Source of the DNA: an uncultured Oscillospiraceae bacterium
Lineage (GTDB): Bacteria; Bacillota; Clostridia; Oscillospirales; Acutalibacteraceae
Direction of reading: 5' to 3'
Length of the DNA: 64,000 nucleotides
Assembly: GCA_958448165.1 (NCBI GenBank)
Contig: CAUDCW010000005.1
Location: 62,001-126,000, forward strand
In this document: in pieces, positions 1 to 7,973 of the stretch
Layout: each line of letters starts with the position of its first letter
Position numbering within the stretch: position 1 is the stretch's first letter
Made by a program: the position numbers and the translations under genes
The notes under the pieces: model-generated
Seen by the model: the letters and a program-made list of their open reading frames with translations, nothing else
The model's database searches: none
Told to the model about the DNA's origin: nothing

Positions 1-1333
1 CAGCGGTAGCAGAAGTAGAATTATCCGTCGGTTTTTCAGTAGCTTTTATGCTCGCTCCGTTTGCTCCTCCGACTGATGAAGTGTGAGATGAGGAACTGCT
101 GTTTGAAGCAGTTACAACAGTATTAACACTATGTTCGGAATTTGAATTAACGGAAGATGAATTGTGATTGTGAGCGGAAGACGATGACCCTGTGTCTGAA
201 TTTGAAGAAACCGGTATTGTCGGCTGTTCTTTATTGCTTGTAGGAGTATAGGTTTGCATAGTAACGCCGTCGGTAAAATCAAAGAGCCGTGAACCGCCGC
301 TGTAAAATCTGTCGAGTGCCGAAACTGCGCCGAGCGCCTGTTCGCTTGCAAGCGGGTCTGACGAATTGCCTTTTTCGTGTGCAAATCCGCCGTCACTGCA
401 CTTAAAGCTCATAAAAGCCTCAAGCAGACTGCGGTCTTTGATAAAGCGTGAATCATACTGCGGGTCAATGCCGAGCGAGCAAAGCGCTATTATAACCTGA
501 CTGATACTCTCACTGTTAGATACGCCGTAGGAGCTGTATCCGCCGTCACTGAGCTGTTCGCCCGACAAAAACGACACAGCTTCATTAATAACCTGCCCTG
601 CTGTTTTTGTGACGGTTCTGCCCTTTCTTTCATACTTTGGAACATAAGTGAACGAGGTTGAGCTGTTCTGATAAGGCGCAAGTGCATAAAGAGCCATTGC
701 CGTTATATCAACGTCGGATTTTGAACCTGTTGCAAGAACAGAAAAGCCACCGTCCTTAAGCTGATATTTAAGAATTTCGGTAATTATTTCTTCACGGGTA
801 TAACAGCTCCCGTCGGGAATCTGCGTGTTCAGGCTGTCGAGCGCAATAAGCCCCCACACCCAGCCGTTCATACCCTGGCGGCCGAGTGAAGCTGTGTTTT
901 CACGGTTATATACTCCGTCGGCTATCAGATTTATTCCGCCGACATCATAAGGATTGCCCCCCGCCGATATCACGGCAAGAGCAATTTTGTGATAATCTGT
1001 CGCATAGGTTTCTGACAGCGTACCGTATTTGTTATATTTGTTTACAACATAGGTCGTTATTGCGTCAAGAAAGTTTTGGGGATAATCCTCAAATCCGAAC
1101 CTGCCCATATAGCAGGCGTACCATTCTCCGCCGCCGTTATCAGCGATATTCTGCATAAAATCGCCCGTGAACAGACAGTTTCCAGTCGCTTCTTTATTTT
1201 TCTTCCATTTGACAACATCGTTTGCGGTTGTTCTGAAATCGTACGATGAATAATCGGCAGCATCAGCCGCTGAAATGCAGAACGAAGAGATAAGTATTAT
1301 TAAAATCAATAGGCAGGAAGCCGCTTTTTTCAT
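1..1333 (-). CDS. Secreted prenyltransferase/terpene-cyclase-like alpha/alpha-barrel protein, partial
   Basis: The gene runs off the left edge, so 444 N-terminal residues are visible. A signal peptide covers residues 1-25. Residues 30-345 carry helical repeats of the squalene-cyclase/prenyltransferase type, marked by DGGF or DGGY at about 194, 263 and 314, each followed by a helix such as SDVDITAMALYALAPY. After residue 365 the chain becomes a Ser/Asn/Thr-rich linker that leads off the window. An AGGAGG site sits just upstream of the ATG. The gene lies 72 bases after the DUF4430-dockerin gene and is probably in the same cobalamin-riboswitch operon. Intrinsic factor and transcobalamin use this barrel fold as their alpha domain. 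A role in binding corrinoid outside the cell is therefore inferred from family knowledge and context; an enzymatic terpene cyclase role is unlikely for a secreted protein. Confidence 0.8.
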   Translation of the reverse strand, partial: MKKAASCLLILIILISSFCISAADAADYSSYDFRTTANDVVKWKKNKEATGNCLFTGDFMQNIADNGGGEWYACYMGRFGFEDYPQNFLDAITTYVVNKYNKYGTLSETYATDYHKIALAVISAGGNPYDVGGINLIADGVYNRENTASLGRQGMNGWVWGLIALDSLNTQIPDGSCYTREEIITEILKYQLKDGGFSVLATGSKSDVDITAMALYALAPYQNSSTSFTYVPKYERKGRTVTKTAGQVINEAVSFLSGEQLSDGGYSSYGVSNSESISQVIIALCSLGIDPQYDSRFIKDRSLLEAFMSFKCSDGGFAHEKGNSSDPLASEQALGAVSALDRFYSGGSRLFDFTDGVTMQTYTPTSNKEQPTIPVSSNSDTGSSSSAHNHNSSSVNSNSEHSVNTVVTASNSSSSSHTSSVGGANGASIKATEKPTDNSTSATA

Positions 1334-1405
1334 TTTGTCCTCCTGTAATAATTATTCAGCAAAGGCGCAGCGACAACGCTACGCCTGAAATTATATTTAT
1401 AAGTT

Positions 1406-2374
1406 TTATGCCTGAGCAACGGCTTTTTTCTGCGCAAAGACTGCGTCAACAAGCGAAATTTCGCCATCGCTGTTACAATCGGCAATCAGGCTCTGAACGC
1501 TGTCAAGACCCGATACGGACAGAGCCGATTTCTGGATAAGGATAGCGTCAAGGATTGTAATTTTACCGTTTTTATCGACGTCACCGCTTTGCGGATTAAG
1601 TGCTTTAACAGTGTTATAGTCACCGAGCGTTGAGTCAACCTCAGTTCGTGCGGCAGGCAGATATGACGCTGTCTTTTTCATTTGCGATACGGCATTGTAA
1701 AGCGGTGAAGGCGATACAGCGTCAGACTCTGCAATAGCTCTTGTAAGCTCTGTTTTGTCTGCTGTCGGGTAAAAATCAGCGTGATATCCCCACTGCGGCA
1801 TACCCGAAATATTGGCTGTGCCTATATCAGCGCCGCAATCAAGCGAAAACTGCAGTCTGATAACATCGCCGTCATTGAGTGTTGTCTGTGACATACCCTT
1901 TGACATAGCTTCGCTTGTCGGCTGATTGACGGTGAAAAGCCAGCCCGAAAGTCCATATACATAATCATTTGCCGCCAAATCATCAGGCGTAGCGTCCTCG
2001 TCGATATAATCTCCAAACAGAATATCCTCGTCATATTCGTCATCGTGACCGACAACTGCATCGGTTATATATGACGGAATGTCGGCAGTGTGCCTGAAGC
2101 TGATGCCGTTGATATAAAAGCCGTACTGATAGGAAGCGTCGAATGTAATGTTGTTTTGTTCAAGCGCTTTCTTAACGGCGTCTGCGGCTGTTTCACCCTC
2201 GTTAAAGCTGATTTTTGTGGGTTCAAGAACGTATCCGCAGCCGATTGAGAAAGCCTCAACTGATACTGTGACTGTTTTTTCGCTTTTCTGTGCCGCTGCC
2301 GCATTGACAGTGAGCGTTGCTGCAAGAAGAACTGACGCAATTGCAGCGGTAAAGATTTTTTTGATGGTTTTCAT
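1406..2374 (-). CDS. Secreted DUF4430 (transcobalamin-like beta domain) protein with C-terminal dockerin
   Basis: The 322-residue product has a signal peptide (1-27, ending in AAAA). A DUF4430 domain spans about 50-165; this is the family of the C-terminal beta domain of intrinsic factor and transcobalamin. A type I-like dockerin spans about 262-320, with two calcium-loop/helix repeats beginning GDVDKNGKITILDAI and DCNSDGEISLVDAV. The dockerin would dock the protein to a cohesin partner on the cell surface or in a complex; no cohesin is seen in this window. It is the first gene behind the cobalamin riboswitch and precedes the barrel-protein gene. Together they look like the two halves of a corrinoid-binding protein made as separate polypeptides. 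The cobalamin link comes from the riboswitch and family knowledge and is not proven by the sequence. Confidence 0.88.
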   Translation of the reverse strand: MKTIKKIFTAAIASVLLAATLTVNAAAAQKSEKTVTVSVEAFSIGCGYVLEPTKISFNEGETAADAVKKALEQNNITFDASYQYGFYINGISFRHTADIPSYITDAVVGHDDEYDEDILFGDYIDEDATPDDLAANDYVYGLSGWLFTVNQPTSEAMSKGMSQTTLNDGDVIRLQFSLDCGADIGTANISGMPQWGYHADFYPTADKTELTRAIAESDAVSPSPLYNAVSQMKKTASYLPAARTEVDSTLGDYNTVKALNPQSGDVDKNGKITILDAILIQKSALSVSGLDSVQSLIADCNSDGEISLVDAVFAQKKAVAQA

Positions 2375-2408
2375 TTTTAATTCCTCCGATTAAAATATTT
2401 TTCGGAGA

Positions 2409-2431
2409 ACAAAAAAGCGCCATTACGGCGC
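2409..2431 (-). terminator. Rho-independent terminator of the cobalamin leader
   Basis: On the minus strand a GCGCC/GGCGC stem with a five-base loop is followed by six T, just upstream of the start of the DUF4430 gene. Lying in the leader after the aptamer, it is the likely expression platform: bound cobalamin would favour termination. Confidence 0.75.
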
Positions 2432-2440
2432 AGCAATACT

Positions 2441-2506
2441 TAAGGAAAGATTGAATAAATCACACTGATGGCAATTATGCACAAACGATTTAATCAGAGT
2501 TTCCTG
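2441..2506. repeat. Internally deleted copy of the MITE-like repeat
   Basis: About 66 bp begin TAAGGAAAGATTGAATAAAT and end with TAATCAGAGTTTCCT, matching both ends of the 175-bp elements at 11643 and 15312 but lacking their middle. It lies between the riboswitch aptamer and the leader terminator. Confidence 0.7.
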
Positions 2507-2544
2507 AAAAAGCACCGCCATTTTCCTCCGAAATGCCAGTTTAT

Positions 2545-2705
2545 CGTAAATACGGCAGGTCTCCTGGCTCAAATTCAACCTAACAGCTCGTCTTCCCGAC
2601 CGAAGTCAGTGACAATGTGAGCTTTCGTCATTTTTACAGTAGCGGGGACTGCTGCGGATTCTAACCGCATTCCCTTTTAATTCTCCGATAGGAAAAACCG
2701 TAAAT
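2545..2705 (-). promoter_or_regulatory. Cobalamin (B12) riboswitch aptamer
   Basis: Read on the minus strand, the element contains the conserved core GGGAATGCGG, then GAATCCGCAGCAGTCCCCGC followed by TACTGTA, and ends in the B12 box AGCCAGGAGACCTGCC (2554-2569). These are hallmark motifs of the cobalamin riboswitch family. It should repress the downstream DUF4430-dockerin and barrel genes when adenosyl- or other cobalamin is plentiful. Confidence 0.95.
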
Positions 2706-2713
2706 ACATATTC

Positions 2714-2742
2714 AGTTTAGCCGAAAATACACTCTATGTCAA
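2714..2742 (-). promoter_or_regulatory. Sigma-A type promoter of the riboswitch operon
   Basis: Minus strand TTGACA (2737-2742), a 17-bp spacer and TAAACT (2714-2719) lie just before the aptamer. The -35 box overlaps the 3' end of the phosphopantetheinyl transferase gene. Confidence 0.7.
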
Positions 2743-3354
2743 GGGAATATTTACAAGCGTATATTCGTCTGTGCCGTCACAGCAAAGCGCAGCGGTAAGT
2801 CCGGATAAATCAAAGCAGGAAAAGAACCATTTCTTATCATCATCGGAAACCAGCCTTATCCCACCGCCGGCTATATCAAAACGGAAGCTTTTAGGTGAAA
2901 GATAAAACCCAAGACCCTTTGCTTTCATATAGCTCTCTTTTAAGCACCAAAGCTTATAAAAGCTGTTCTCAGTATCGCCGCATTGTGTAAGATACTCAAG
3001 CTCTTCCTTGCAAAAGACGATCCGTCCCAGCGACAAATAATCCCTCTCGGAATGTGTCTGAATGTCAAGTCCGACCGCATTGTCAGCCACGGCAGCAGCA
3101 CAAACACCGCCGCTGTGGGATATAGAAATAAATTCTCCGTTTTTCAGTTTCGGACAGCCTTTTTCATCCTTATATACAAGCGACGGGTCGCCGAATACTT
3201 TATTGATTATCAAGCCGACAGCAAGACAGTCAAGCTTGTCATCTTCTTTTTTCAAGCGTTTATAATGCTCATAGCGGTCAGGCGATAATATACTTTCGGC
3301 TTTGCCGCAGTATTCTTTTGCCTGATAGCTGTAAGCATAATAGATTTTTACCAT
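2734..3354 (-). CDS. 4'-phosphopantetheinyl transferase, Sfp type
   Basis: The 206-residue protein matches the usual length of Sfp/AcpT-type enzymes, which move the phosphopantetheine arm of CoA onto carrier proteins. Family motifs are in order: ISISHSGG (CoA/substrate loop), VGLDIQ (metal-binding acidic residue) and FYKLWCLKESYMKAKGLG (the W-x-x-KE-x-x-x-K signature). It could serve fatty acid synthesis ACP or a polyketide or peptide synthetase; no synthetase is nearby. It reads toward the riboswitch operon, and its 3' end contains that operon's -35 box. Confidence 0.92.
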   Translation of the reverse strand: MVKIYYAYSYQAKEYCGKAESILSPDRYEHYKRLKKEDDKLDCLAVGLIINKVFGDPSLVYKDEKGCPKLKNGEFISISHSGGVCAAAVADNAVGLDIQTHSERDYLSLGRIVFCKEELEYLTQCGDTENSFYKLWCLKESYMKAKGLGFYLSPKSFRFDIAGGGIRLVSDDDKKWFFSCFDLSGLTAALCCDGTDEYTLVNIPLT

Positions 3355-3381
3355 AATGCTCTCCCGATTATTCCGTATTTT

Positions 3382-4755
3382 TCAGCATTCGTCGGATATA
3401 TGAGTATGTTTATGATGACGTGCATACTTTGGCCGCCATGTACCGACAAAATATAATGCAAGTGAGATAGCCGCCGAAATTACCCAGCCAACAGGCCAGC
3501 TCAACCAGATGCCGTATGTTCCAAGGAAAGAGGACAAAATATATGCCATTACAACCCTTATTATCAAATCAGAGAACGTAGTAACCATAAAGCTCGACAT
3601 TGCACCGCCGCCCTTAAGCACTGCGTCAGTGGTAAGCTTTGTTGCGACAGAGAAATAAAACGGCGAGGTTATAAGCAGAAAGCCTTTGCCTGTTTCTATT
3701 GCTGTATCACTCGGCGAATTCATAAACAGTCTTACAAGAGAATCGCTGAAAATAATACAGATTGCAGTCAGGACTGCACAGGTGCCGAGGACCATCACAA
3801 GTGCAGACTTATAGCCTATTATTACTCTTTTAAGCTTTCTCGCACCGATATTTTGCGCTGTATAGCTTGAAAGCCCGTTGCACATCGACGTGAAAGAGGT
3901 AATGCAGAAGGTGTTGACCTTAACTGCGGCGGAGTATCCGGCAACTGTTGCCGAACCGTATCCGTTGATAAGACTCTGAATGAATATATTTCCAACAGAC
4001 ACAAAGCTCTGCTGAATAATGCTCGGCACGGCAATTCGGGAAATATGCGCAAGCATAGATTTTGAATAAATCGGTACCTTTTCATCATTTTCCGTCTTAA
4101 GGCAAGAAAGCCGCCTGAGCAGAACAACAAAAGCCAGCACAGACGCTATCCCCTGTGCTACAAAGGTTGCCCATGCCACGCCTGCAACACCCCAGCCGAA
4201 GATTGCAACAAACACAACGTCAAGTGCTATGTTGCCGAGCGACGATGCGATAAGGAAATAAAGAGGTGTTCTGGAATCGCCCAGCGATGTAAAAATAGCA
4301 TTGCATATGTTATATACAAACAAAAAGATAAGTCCGAGAATATACACCCTCAGATACAGACTGCTGTCGCTGAAAATATCATCCGGAGTATTCAGCAGCG
4401 AAATTATCGGGTCGCAGAATATCAGCCCGAGAAGTGTAAGTATTATGCTTAATACAAAAAACGAAATAAAAGAAGTATTAATCGCAAGACGGGTGTTGCG
4501 ATAATCCCTGCCGCCGAAATACTGCGAAATAACTACATTACATCCGACAGAACCGCCCATTGCAATTGCCACAAAAATCATTGTAACCGGAAACGATGCA
4601 CCGACAGCCGCAAGTGCGTTTTCACCTGCGAAATTACCTGCAACAATACTGTCAGCCATATTATAAAGCTGCTGAAACACACTGCTTAAAAGCAGGGGCA
4701 TTGAAAAACTCCACAGAATTTTTGCAGGACTTCCCTTTGACAAATCAGTAATCAA
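3382..4755 (-). CDS. MATE family multidrug/toxin efflux transporter
   Basis: The 457-residue protein has about twelve membrane helices in two pseudo-symmetric halves, with the family features SMPLLLSSVFQQLYNMADSI near the N-terminus and the matching IAVPSIIQQSFVSVGNIFIQ at the start of the second half. MATE proteins export cationic drugs or metabolites using Na+ or H+ gradients; the substrate cannot be read from sequence. It lies 27 bases upstream of the sfp-like gene on the same strand and may be cotranscribed with it. Confidence 0.93.
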   Translation of the reverse strand: MITDLSKGSPAKILWSFSMPLLLSSVFQQLYNMADSIVAGNFAGENALAAVGASFPVTMIFVAIAMGGSVGCNVVISQYFGGRDYRNTRLAINTSFISFFVLSIILTLLGLIFCDPIISLLNTPDDIFSDSSLYLRVYILGLIFLFVYNICNAIFTSLGDSRTPLYFLIASSLGNIALDVVFVAIFGWGVAGVAWATFVAQGIASVLAFVVLLRRLSCLKTENDEKVPIYSKSMLAHISRIAVPSIIQQSFVSVGNIFIQSLINGYGSATVAGYSAAVKVNTFCITSFTSMCNGLSSYTAQNIGARKLKRVIIGYKSALVMVLGTCAVLTAICIIFSDSLVRLFMNSPSDTAIETGKGFLLITSPFYFSVATKLTTDAVLKGGGAMSSFMVTTFSDLIIRVVMAYILSSFLGTYGIWLSWPVGWVISAAISLALYFVGTWRPKYARHHKHTHISDEC

Positions 4756-4880
4756 CGATTATCCCCCTCTTCCGACAAAAATTACTTTCCAAATTTAGTA
4801 ATTAGTATAAGTCTGAAGAGATAATTTGTCAAATTTCATACGCAGAATTTAAGCAGGATTTATATGGAAATTCTGCTAAT

Positions 4881-5132
4881 TTACAGACCGTGCTTGTATT
4901 TCTTCCTTGTTGCCATACCGCCCCTGATATGTCTTTGCGCCTTGTTGATTTCAAGTATATTTTTCACTTCATTATATAGTCCGGGATCAACACCCTTGAG
5001 CCTTTGACTGACGTCCTTGTGCACAGTGCTTTTGCTTACTCCGAACTTTTTTGCAGTACTGCGCACCGTCGCACCGTTTTCTATTATGTATTCACCAAGC
5101 TCAACTGCACGTTCTTCGACTATCCCTTTCAT
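4881..5132 (-). CDS. spoIIID: Stage III sporulation transcriptional regulator SpoIIID
   Basis: The 83-residue protein is a helix-turn-helix regulator made in the mother cell, where SpoIIID modulates sigma-E and sigma-K regulons. The HTH reads GATVRSTAKKFGVSKSTVHK at about 20-39, and the basic tail GGMATRKKYKHG is typical of the family. Length and composition match SpoIIID of clostridia. A GGGGGT site precedes the ATG. The gene stands alone, downstream of an AT-rich spacer. Confidence 0.95.
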   Translation of the reverse strand: MKGIVEERAVELGEYIIENGATVRSTAKKFGVSKSTVHKDVSQRLKGVDPGLYNEVKNILEINKAQRHIRGGMATRKKYKHGL

Positions 5133-5292
5133 ATAGTGACCCCCTATATTTTAATATGTAATAAATATATGAGGAATCACTCTTTTAATATTACCCTTTT
5201 CTTTTTCGTTCGTTTTTTTGTCAAGAACTTATATATTTAAAAAAAATTTTTAAAAATACCACAAAATTTTTGTTTTTTTAATAGATTTTCCA

Positions 5293-5335
5293 TTGACAAT
5301 CCCTCGGATTTGTACTATAATACGAAATATAATAA
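5293..5335 (+). promoter_or_regulatory. Promoter and candidate BlaI operator
   Basis: TTGACA (5293-5298), 17 bp and TATAAT (5316-5321) form a near-consensus promoter. An imperfect dyad, ATTTGTACTATAATACGAAAT, covers the -10 box and could be the binding site of the BlaI-type repressor encoded just downstream (autoregulation). The operator role is inferred from position and symmetry. Confidence 0.65.
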
Positions 5336-5353
5336 TTTAATAGGAGGATCTTT

Positions 5354-5734
5354 ATGCTAACTAAGAGCGAACTTGAAATCATGGAGCTTCTGTGGCAGGA
5401 GGATGAACCGCTGACAAGCTCACAAATCATTGATATGTCTGTTGACAGATCGTGGAAAAAGAGTTATGTTCACCTTTTGATCAACTCTCTCCTTGAAAAA
5501 GGTATGATTGAAGTTGTAGGCTTTATCAAGACAACTAAAAATTATGCCCGTACTTTTAAGGCAAAGGTGAGCAAAGAGGAATACTCTGTAGGCAGATATA
5601 CAAGTATGCAGAGCTTTCAGCAAAGCGACATTCCTAAGATGGTTTCTGCCCTTATTAAAAAGACAGATAACCCTGAGCTGATTGGACAGCTTGAAGAAAT
5701 GATTGAGAAGAAAAAAGCTGAACTGCAGAAATAA
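5354..5734 (+). CDS. BlaI/MecI family transcriptional repressor (first copy)
   Basis: The 126-residue protein has the family opening LTKSELEIMELLWQEDEPLT and a winged helix followed by a C-terminal dimerisation region. Related BlaI/MecI repressors are inactivated by proteolysis after a BlaR1-type M56 protease senses a signal. It opens a four-gene cluster with a close paralog, an M56 protease and a secreted peptide. AGGAGGA lies five bases before the ATG. No beta-lactamase or PBP2a gene is near, so the signal and regulon are probably not classic beta-lactam resistance. Confidence 0.9.
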   Translation: MLTKSELEIMELLWQEDEPLTSSQIIDMSVDRSWKKSYVHLLINSLLEKGMIEVVGFIKTTKNYARTFKAKVSKEEYSVGRYTSMQSFQQSDIPKMVSALIKKTDNPELIGQLEEMIEKKKAELQK

Positions 5735-5821
5735 TAAGCAGATATAGGGTGTGTAAATTTTAAGGTGTGTAGAAAGCAGAAATCGGAAAAACTTATCAAA
5801 TTATGAAAGAGAGTGGTTTTA

Positions 5822-6202
5822 TTGTTAACCAAGAGTGAACTTGAAATTATGGAGCTTATGTGGAAAGAAGACAAACCACTGACAAGCTCACAGATAATTG
5901 AATTATCGGTTGACAGATCATGGAAAAAAAGTTATGTGCATCTTTTGATTAATTCTCTTATAGAAAAAGATATGATCGAGGTTACCGGCTTTGTAAAAAC
6001 AACAAAGAACTATGCCCGCACATTCACAGCAAAGATTTCTAAGGAAGAATACTCGGTAAGTCAATTTACCTCGCTGCACAGCTTCAGCGACAACGATATT
6101 CCCAAGATTGTATCGGCACTTATTGCCAAGACAGACAGTCTTGACCTTGTTCTTGAGCTTGAGAAAATAGTAAAAGCAAGAAAAGCAGAACTTAAGGCTT
6201 GA
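5822..6202 (+). CDS. BlaI/MecI family transcriptional repressor (second, paralogous copy)
   Basis: This is a tandem duplicate of the preceding gene: most of the 126 residues match, including LTKSELEIMEL and SSQIIELSVDRSWKKSYVHL. A TTG start at 5822 gives the same N-terminus as the first copy and lies five bases after AGAGAGTGG; a GTG at 5813 is the alternative and would add three residues. Divergence is concentrated in the C-terminal third, where dimer contacts lie, so the two could form homo- and heterodimers. Read with the M56 gene that follows, it is part of a sensing cassette. Confidence 0.88.
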   Translation: MLTKSELEIMELMWKEDKPLTSSQIIELSVDRSWKKSYVHLLINSLIEKDMIEVTGFVKTTKNYARTFTAKISKEEYSVSQFTSLHSFSDNDIPKIVSALIAKTDSLDLVLELEKIVKARKAELKA

Positions 6203-6210
6203 CATACATC

Positions 6211-6265
6211 GGCTTTGAACCGCTTAAATAAGTAACTGATGATATTGATTTAAGCGTTCAAAGCC
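6211..6265 (+). terminator. Hairpin between blaI-like gene and M56 gene
   Basis: GGCTTTGAACCGCTTAAAT pairs with ATTTAAGCGTTCAAAGCC across a short loop, followed by GTTTTCTG. It may partly terminate transcription before the M56 gene or stabilise the repressor mRNA. Confidence 0.6.
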
Positions 6266-6302
6266 GTTTTCTGCCATTCTTTGCGTTTTTCAAGAGGTTA
6301 AA

Positions 6303-7508
6303 ATGGATATTACCTTTTTTTCTTTTGTTATGGCATCCATAACAAGCAGTATTGTTATATTACTTATTTATTTTCTTACAAAAAATAAAAAGCTTGACAC
6401 CCATATGGGGCTGACAAGCATTGTGATTCTTTATGTATGCTCTGTTGTTCGACTTGCATTTCCGTTTGAGTTTCCGAACAGAACGATTATCATCAGCGAC
6501 ACTGTGGTTTATCCTGTGATTTCGAATTTTTTGTTCTCACCGATTATTGACACAAGAGCCAACAGGTTTGAGCCGGTTACAACAGTAAGGTTTATTGATG
6601 TGCTTACTGTTATACTGACGGTTGTCACGGTTTTTCTGTTGCTGCGGCAAGCGTATAAATTTTATAATTTTATAAGGCTCGTCGGTAGCTACACCAATCT
6701 TGCAACCGACAGAGAACAAAGGGTATTTGAGGAAACAATCAAGGAATCACACTTCAAACGCAAAATCAGGCTTAAGGTTATTGACGAAAAAATTTCACCT
6801 ATGACCTACGGTGTTATAAATCCTGTTGTGCTTATCCCCCTCAACGATTACACCGACAGTGAACTGCGCTATATCTTTAGGCACGAGCTTACGCATCAGA
6901 AAAACAACGATACCCTGATTAAACTACTTGTTGAGTTGTATTGCTGCATATTCTGGTGTAATCCGTTTGTGTACCTGCTGAAAGCAAATCTTGCACAAAA
7001 GCTTGAGCTGAAATGTGATTACAAAACGACCGTCGGTAACACTGAGCAGGAGAAGCTTGAATATCTTGACGCTATTGTCAAGTGTATGAAGAATTGCTCC
7101 CCAAAAGAGATGAACAACAGATTCAGCGTAAAGTGCTCACTTGTAAACTTGGAGCTTTTCTCCTCAGACGATGCTGATTTTACAAAAGAGCGTTTTGAAT
7201 ACATACTTAATACCAGCGACAAAAAGAGCCTTGGCAAAAAAATCAATATCACACTTGCGTTTGCCTGTGCCGTTATTCTTGCGCTGTCTTATATGTTTAT
7301 CTGGCAGCCATCAGGCGGAGGCTATGTTCCCCCGGAGGCATACCGGGAAGACGGAAAAAATTGGATTATATCTGATGCATCAAATTCTTATCTTGTTAAG
7401 CAGGAAGACGGAAGCTATATTTTTATTTTTAACGGAAGAGAATTTGATGTAAGTAAAGAAGATGTAGATAACGGATTATATTCCAGTTACCCAATAAAAG
7501 AAAAGTAA
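6303..7508 (+). CDS. BlaR1-like M56 family membrane metalloprotease without penicillin-sensor domain
   Basis: The 401-residue protein has N-terminal membrane helices (about 1-25, 38-55, 97-118) and a cytoplasmic zinc protease loop with HELTH (in FRHELTHQKNND, near 197). A further helix near 312-332 leads to a short external tail of about 65 residues. Classical BlaR1/MecR1 carry a penicillin-binding sensor of about 250 residues there, and it is missing. The protease would cut a BlaI-type repressor after sensing some envelope signal. It lies in line with two BlaI-type repressors and a small secreted peptide. Confidence 0.9.
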   Translation: MDITFFSFVMASITSSIVILLIYFLTKNKKLDTHMGLTSIVILYVCSVVRLAFPFEFPNRTIIISDTVVYPVISNFLFSPIIDTRANRFEPVTTVRFIDVLTVILTVVTVFLLLRQAYKFYNFIRLVGSYTNLATDREQRVFEETIKESHFKRKIRLKVIDEKISPMTYGVINPVVLIPLNDYTDSELRYIFRHELTHQKNNDTLIKLLVELYCCIFWCNPFVYLLKANLAQKLELKCDYKTTVGNTEQEKLEYLDAIVKCMKNCSPKEMNNRFSVKCSLVNLELFSSDDADFTKERFEYILNTSDKKSLGKKINITLAFACAVILALSYMFIWQPSGGGYVPPEAYREDGKNWIISDASNSYLVKQEDGSYIFIFNGREFDVSKEDVDNGLYSSYPIKEK

Positions 7509-7511
7509 GTA

Positions 7512-7543
7512 AAGCAGTGTGGATTTATAATTTCGCACTGCTT
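7512..7543 (+). other. Intergenic hairpin
   Basis: AAGCAGTG pairs with CACTGCTT just after the M56 gene. No T run follows, so it is more likely an mRNA-stability or processing structure than a terminator. Confidence 0.4.
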
Positions 7544-7581
7544 GAAAATAAAATTAATCTTAAAAAAGGTGGTGAATTTTT

Positions 7582-7863
7582 ATGAAAACACTCAAAAAGA
7601 TTGCTTCTCTGTCAATGTGTGCCGTAATGCTGCTTACAAGCGGTATAATCGGTGCTTCAGCCGCAGAAACTGCCGAAGCTGAAGAACAGGTAATTTCTAT
7701 TGCTGCTGCCGCAGTCACTGATCCGGGTGTTGAGCCGCAGGCGGATGTAATTATCTGGAAGTACAGATACTACAACGGTCACTACCAGAAGAGAAGATGG
7801 AACGACACAAAGAAGCTTTGGGTTGATTTGATGTGGATAAACTGTGATGATGAATTTGCATAA
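7582..7863 (+). CDS. Small secreted cationic aromatic peptide, unknown function
   Basis: The 93-residue product has a clear signal peptide (1-27, ending GASAAE). An Ala/Glu-rich propeptide-like stretch is followed by a C-terminal segment rich in Trp, Tyr, Lys and Arg (for example IIWKYRYYNGHYQKRRWNDT) with one Cys. It has a strong RBS (AAAAAGGTGGTG) and follows the M56 gene. I do not recognise the family. The position suggests it is a target, ligand or effector of the BlaI/M56 pathway; a bacteriocin-like or wall-binding role is possible but unproven. Confidence 0.75.
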   Translation: MKTLKKIASLSMCAVMLLTSGIIGASAAETAEAEEQVISIAAAAVTDPGVEPQADVIIWKYRYYNGHYQKRRWNDTKKLWVDLMWINCDDEFA

Positions 7864-7918
7864 GCAAAATGTGAATATTACCCTCTACATTCTACAGTAG
7901 AATTAGCCAATCACAAAA

Positions 7919-7962
7919 CAACAGCCGCAGTCTGGTCTTTACTGACCCTACTGCGGCTGTTG
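7919..7962. terminator. Bidirectional terminator
   Basis: CAACAGCCGCAG pairs with CTGCGGCTGTTG between two convergent genes. The minus-strand side is followed by TTTTGT and probably ends the flavoprotein/ABC operon; the plus-strand side ends the peptide transcript. Confidence 0.8.
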
Positions 7963-7973
7963 CCATATTCATT

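Noticed and set aside
2420..2535. A 33-codon frame in the riboswitch leader preceded by GGAGG, running through the MITE remnant
   Set aside because: It is created by the inserted repeat and ends in the terminator; no sign of a conserved leader peptide.
5813..5821. GTG start for the second BlaI copy
   Set aside because: TTG at 5822 reproduces the paralog's N-terminus and has better spacing from the ribosome site; GTG kept only as an alternative.
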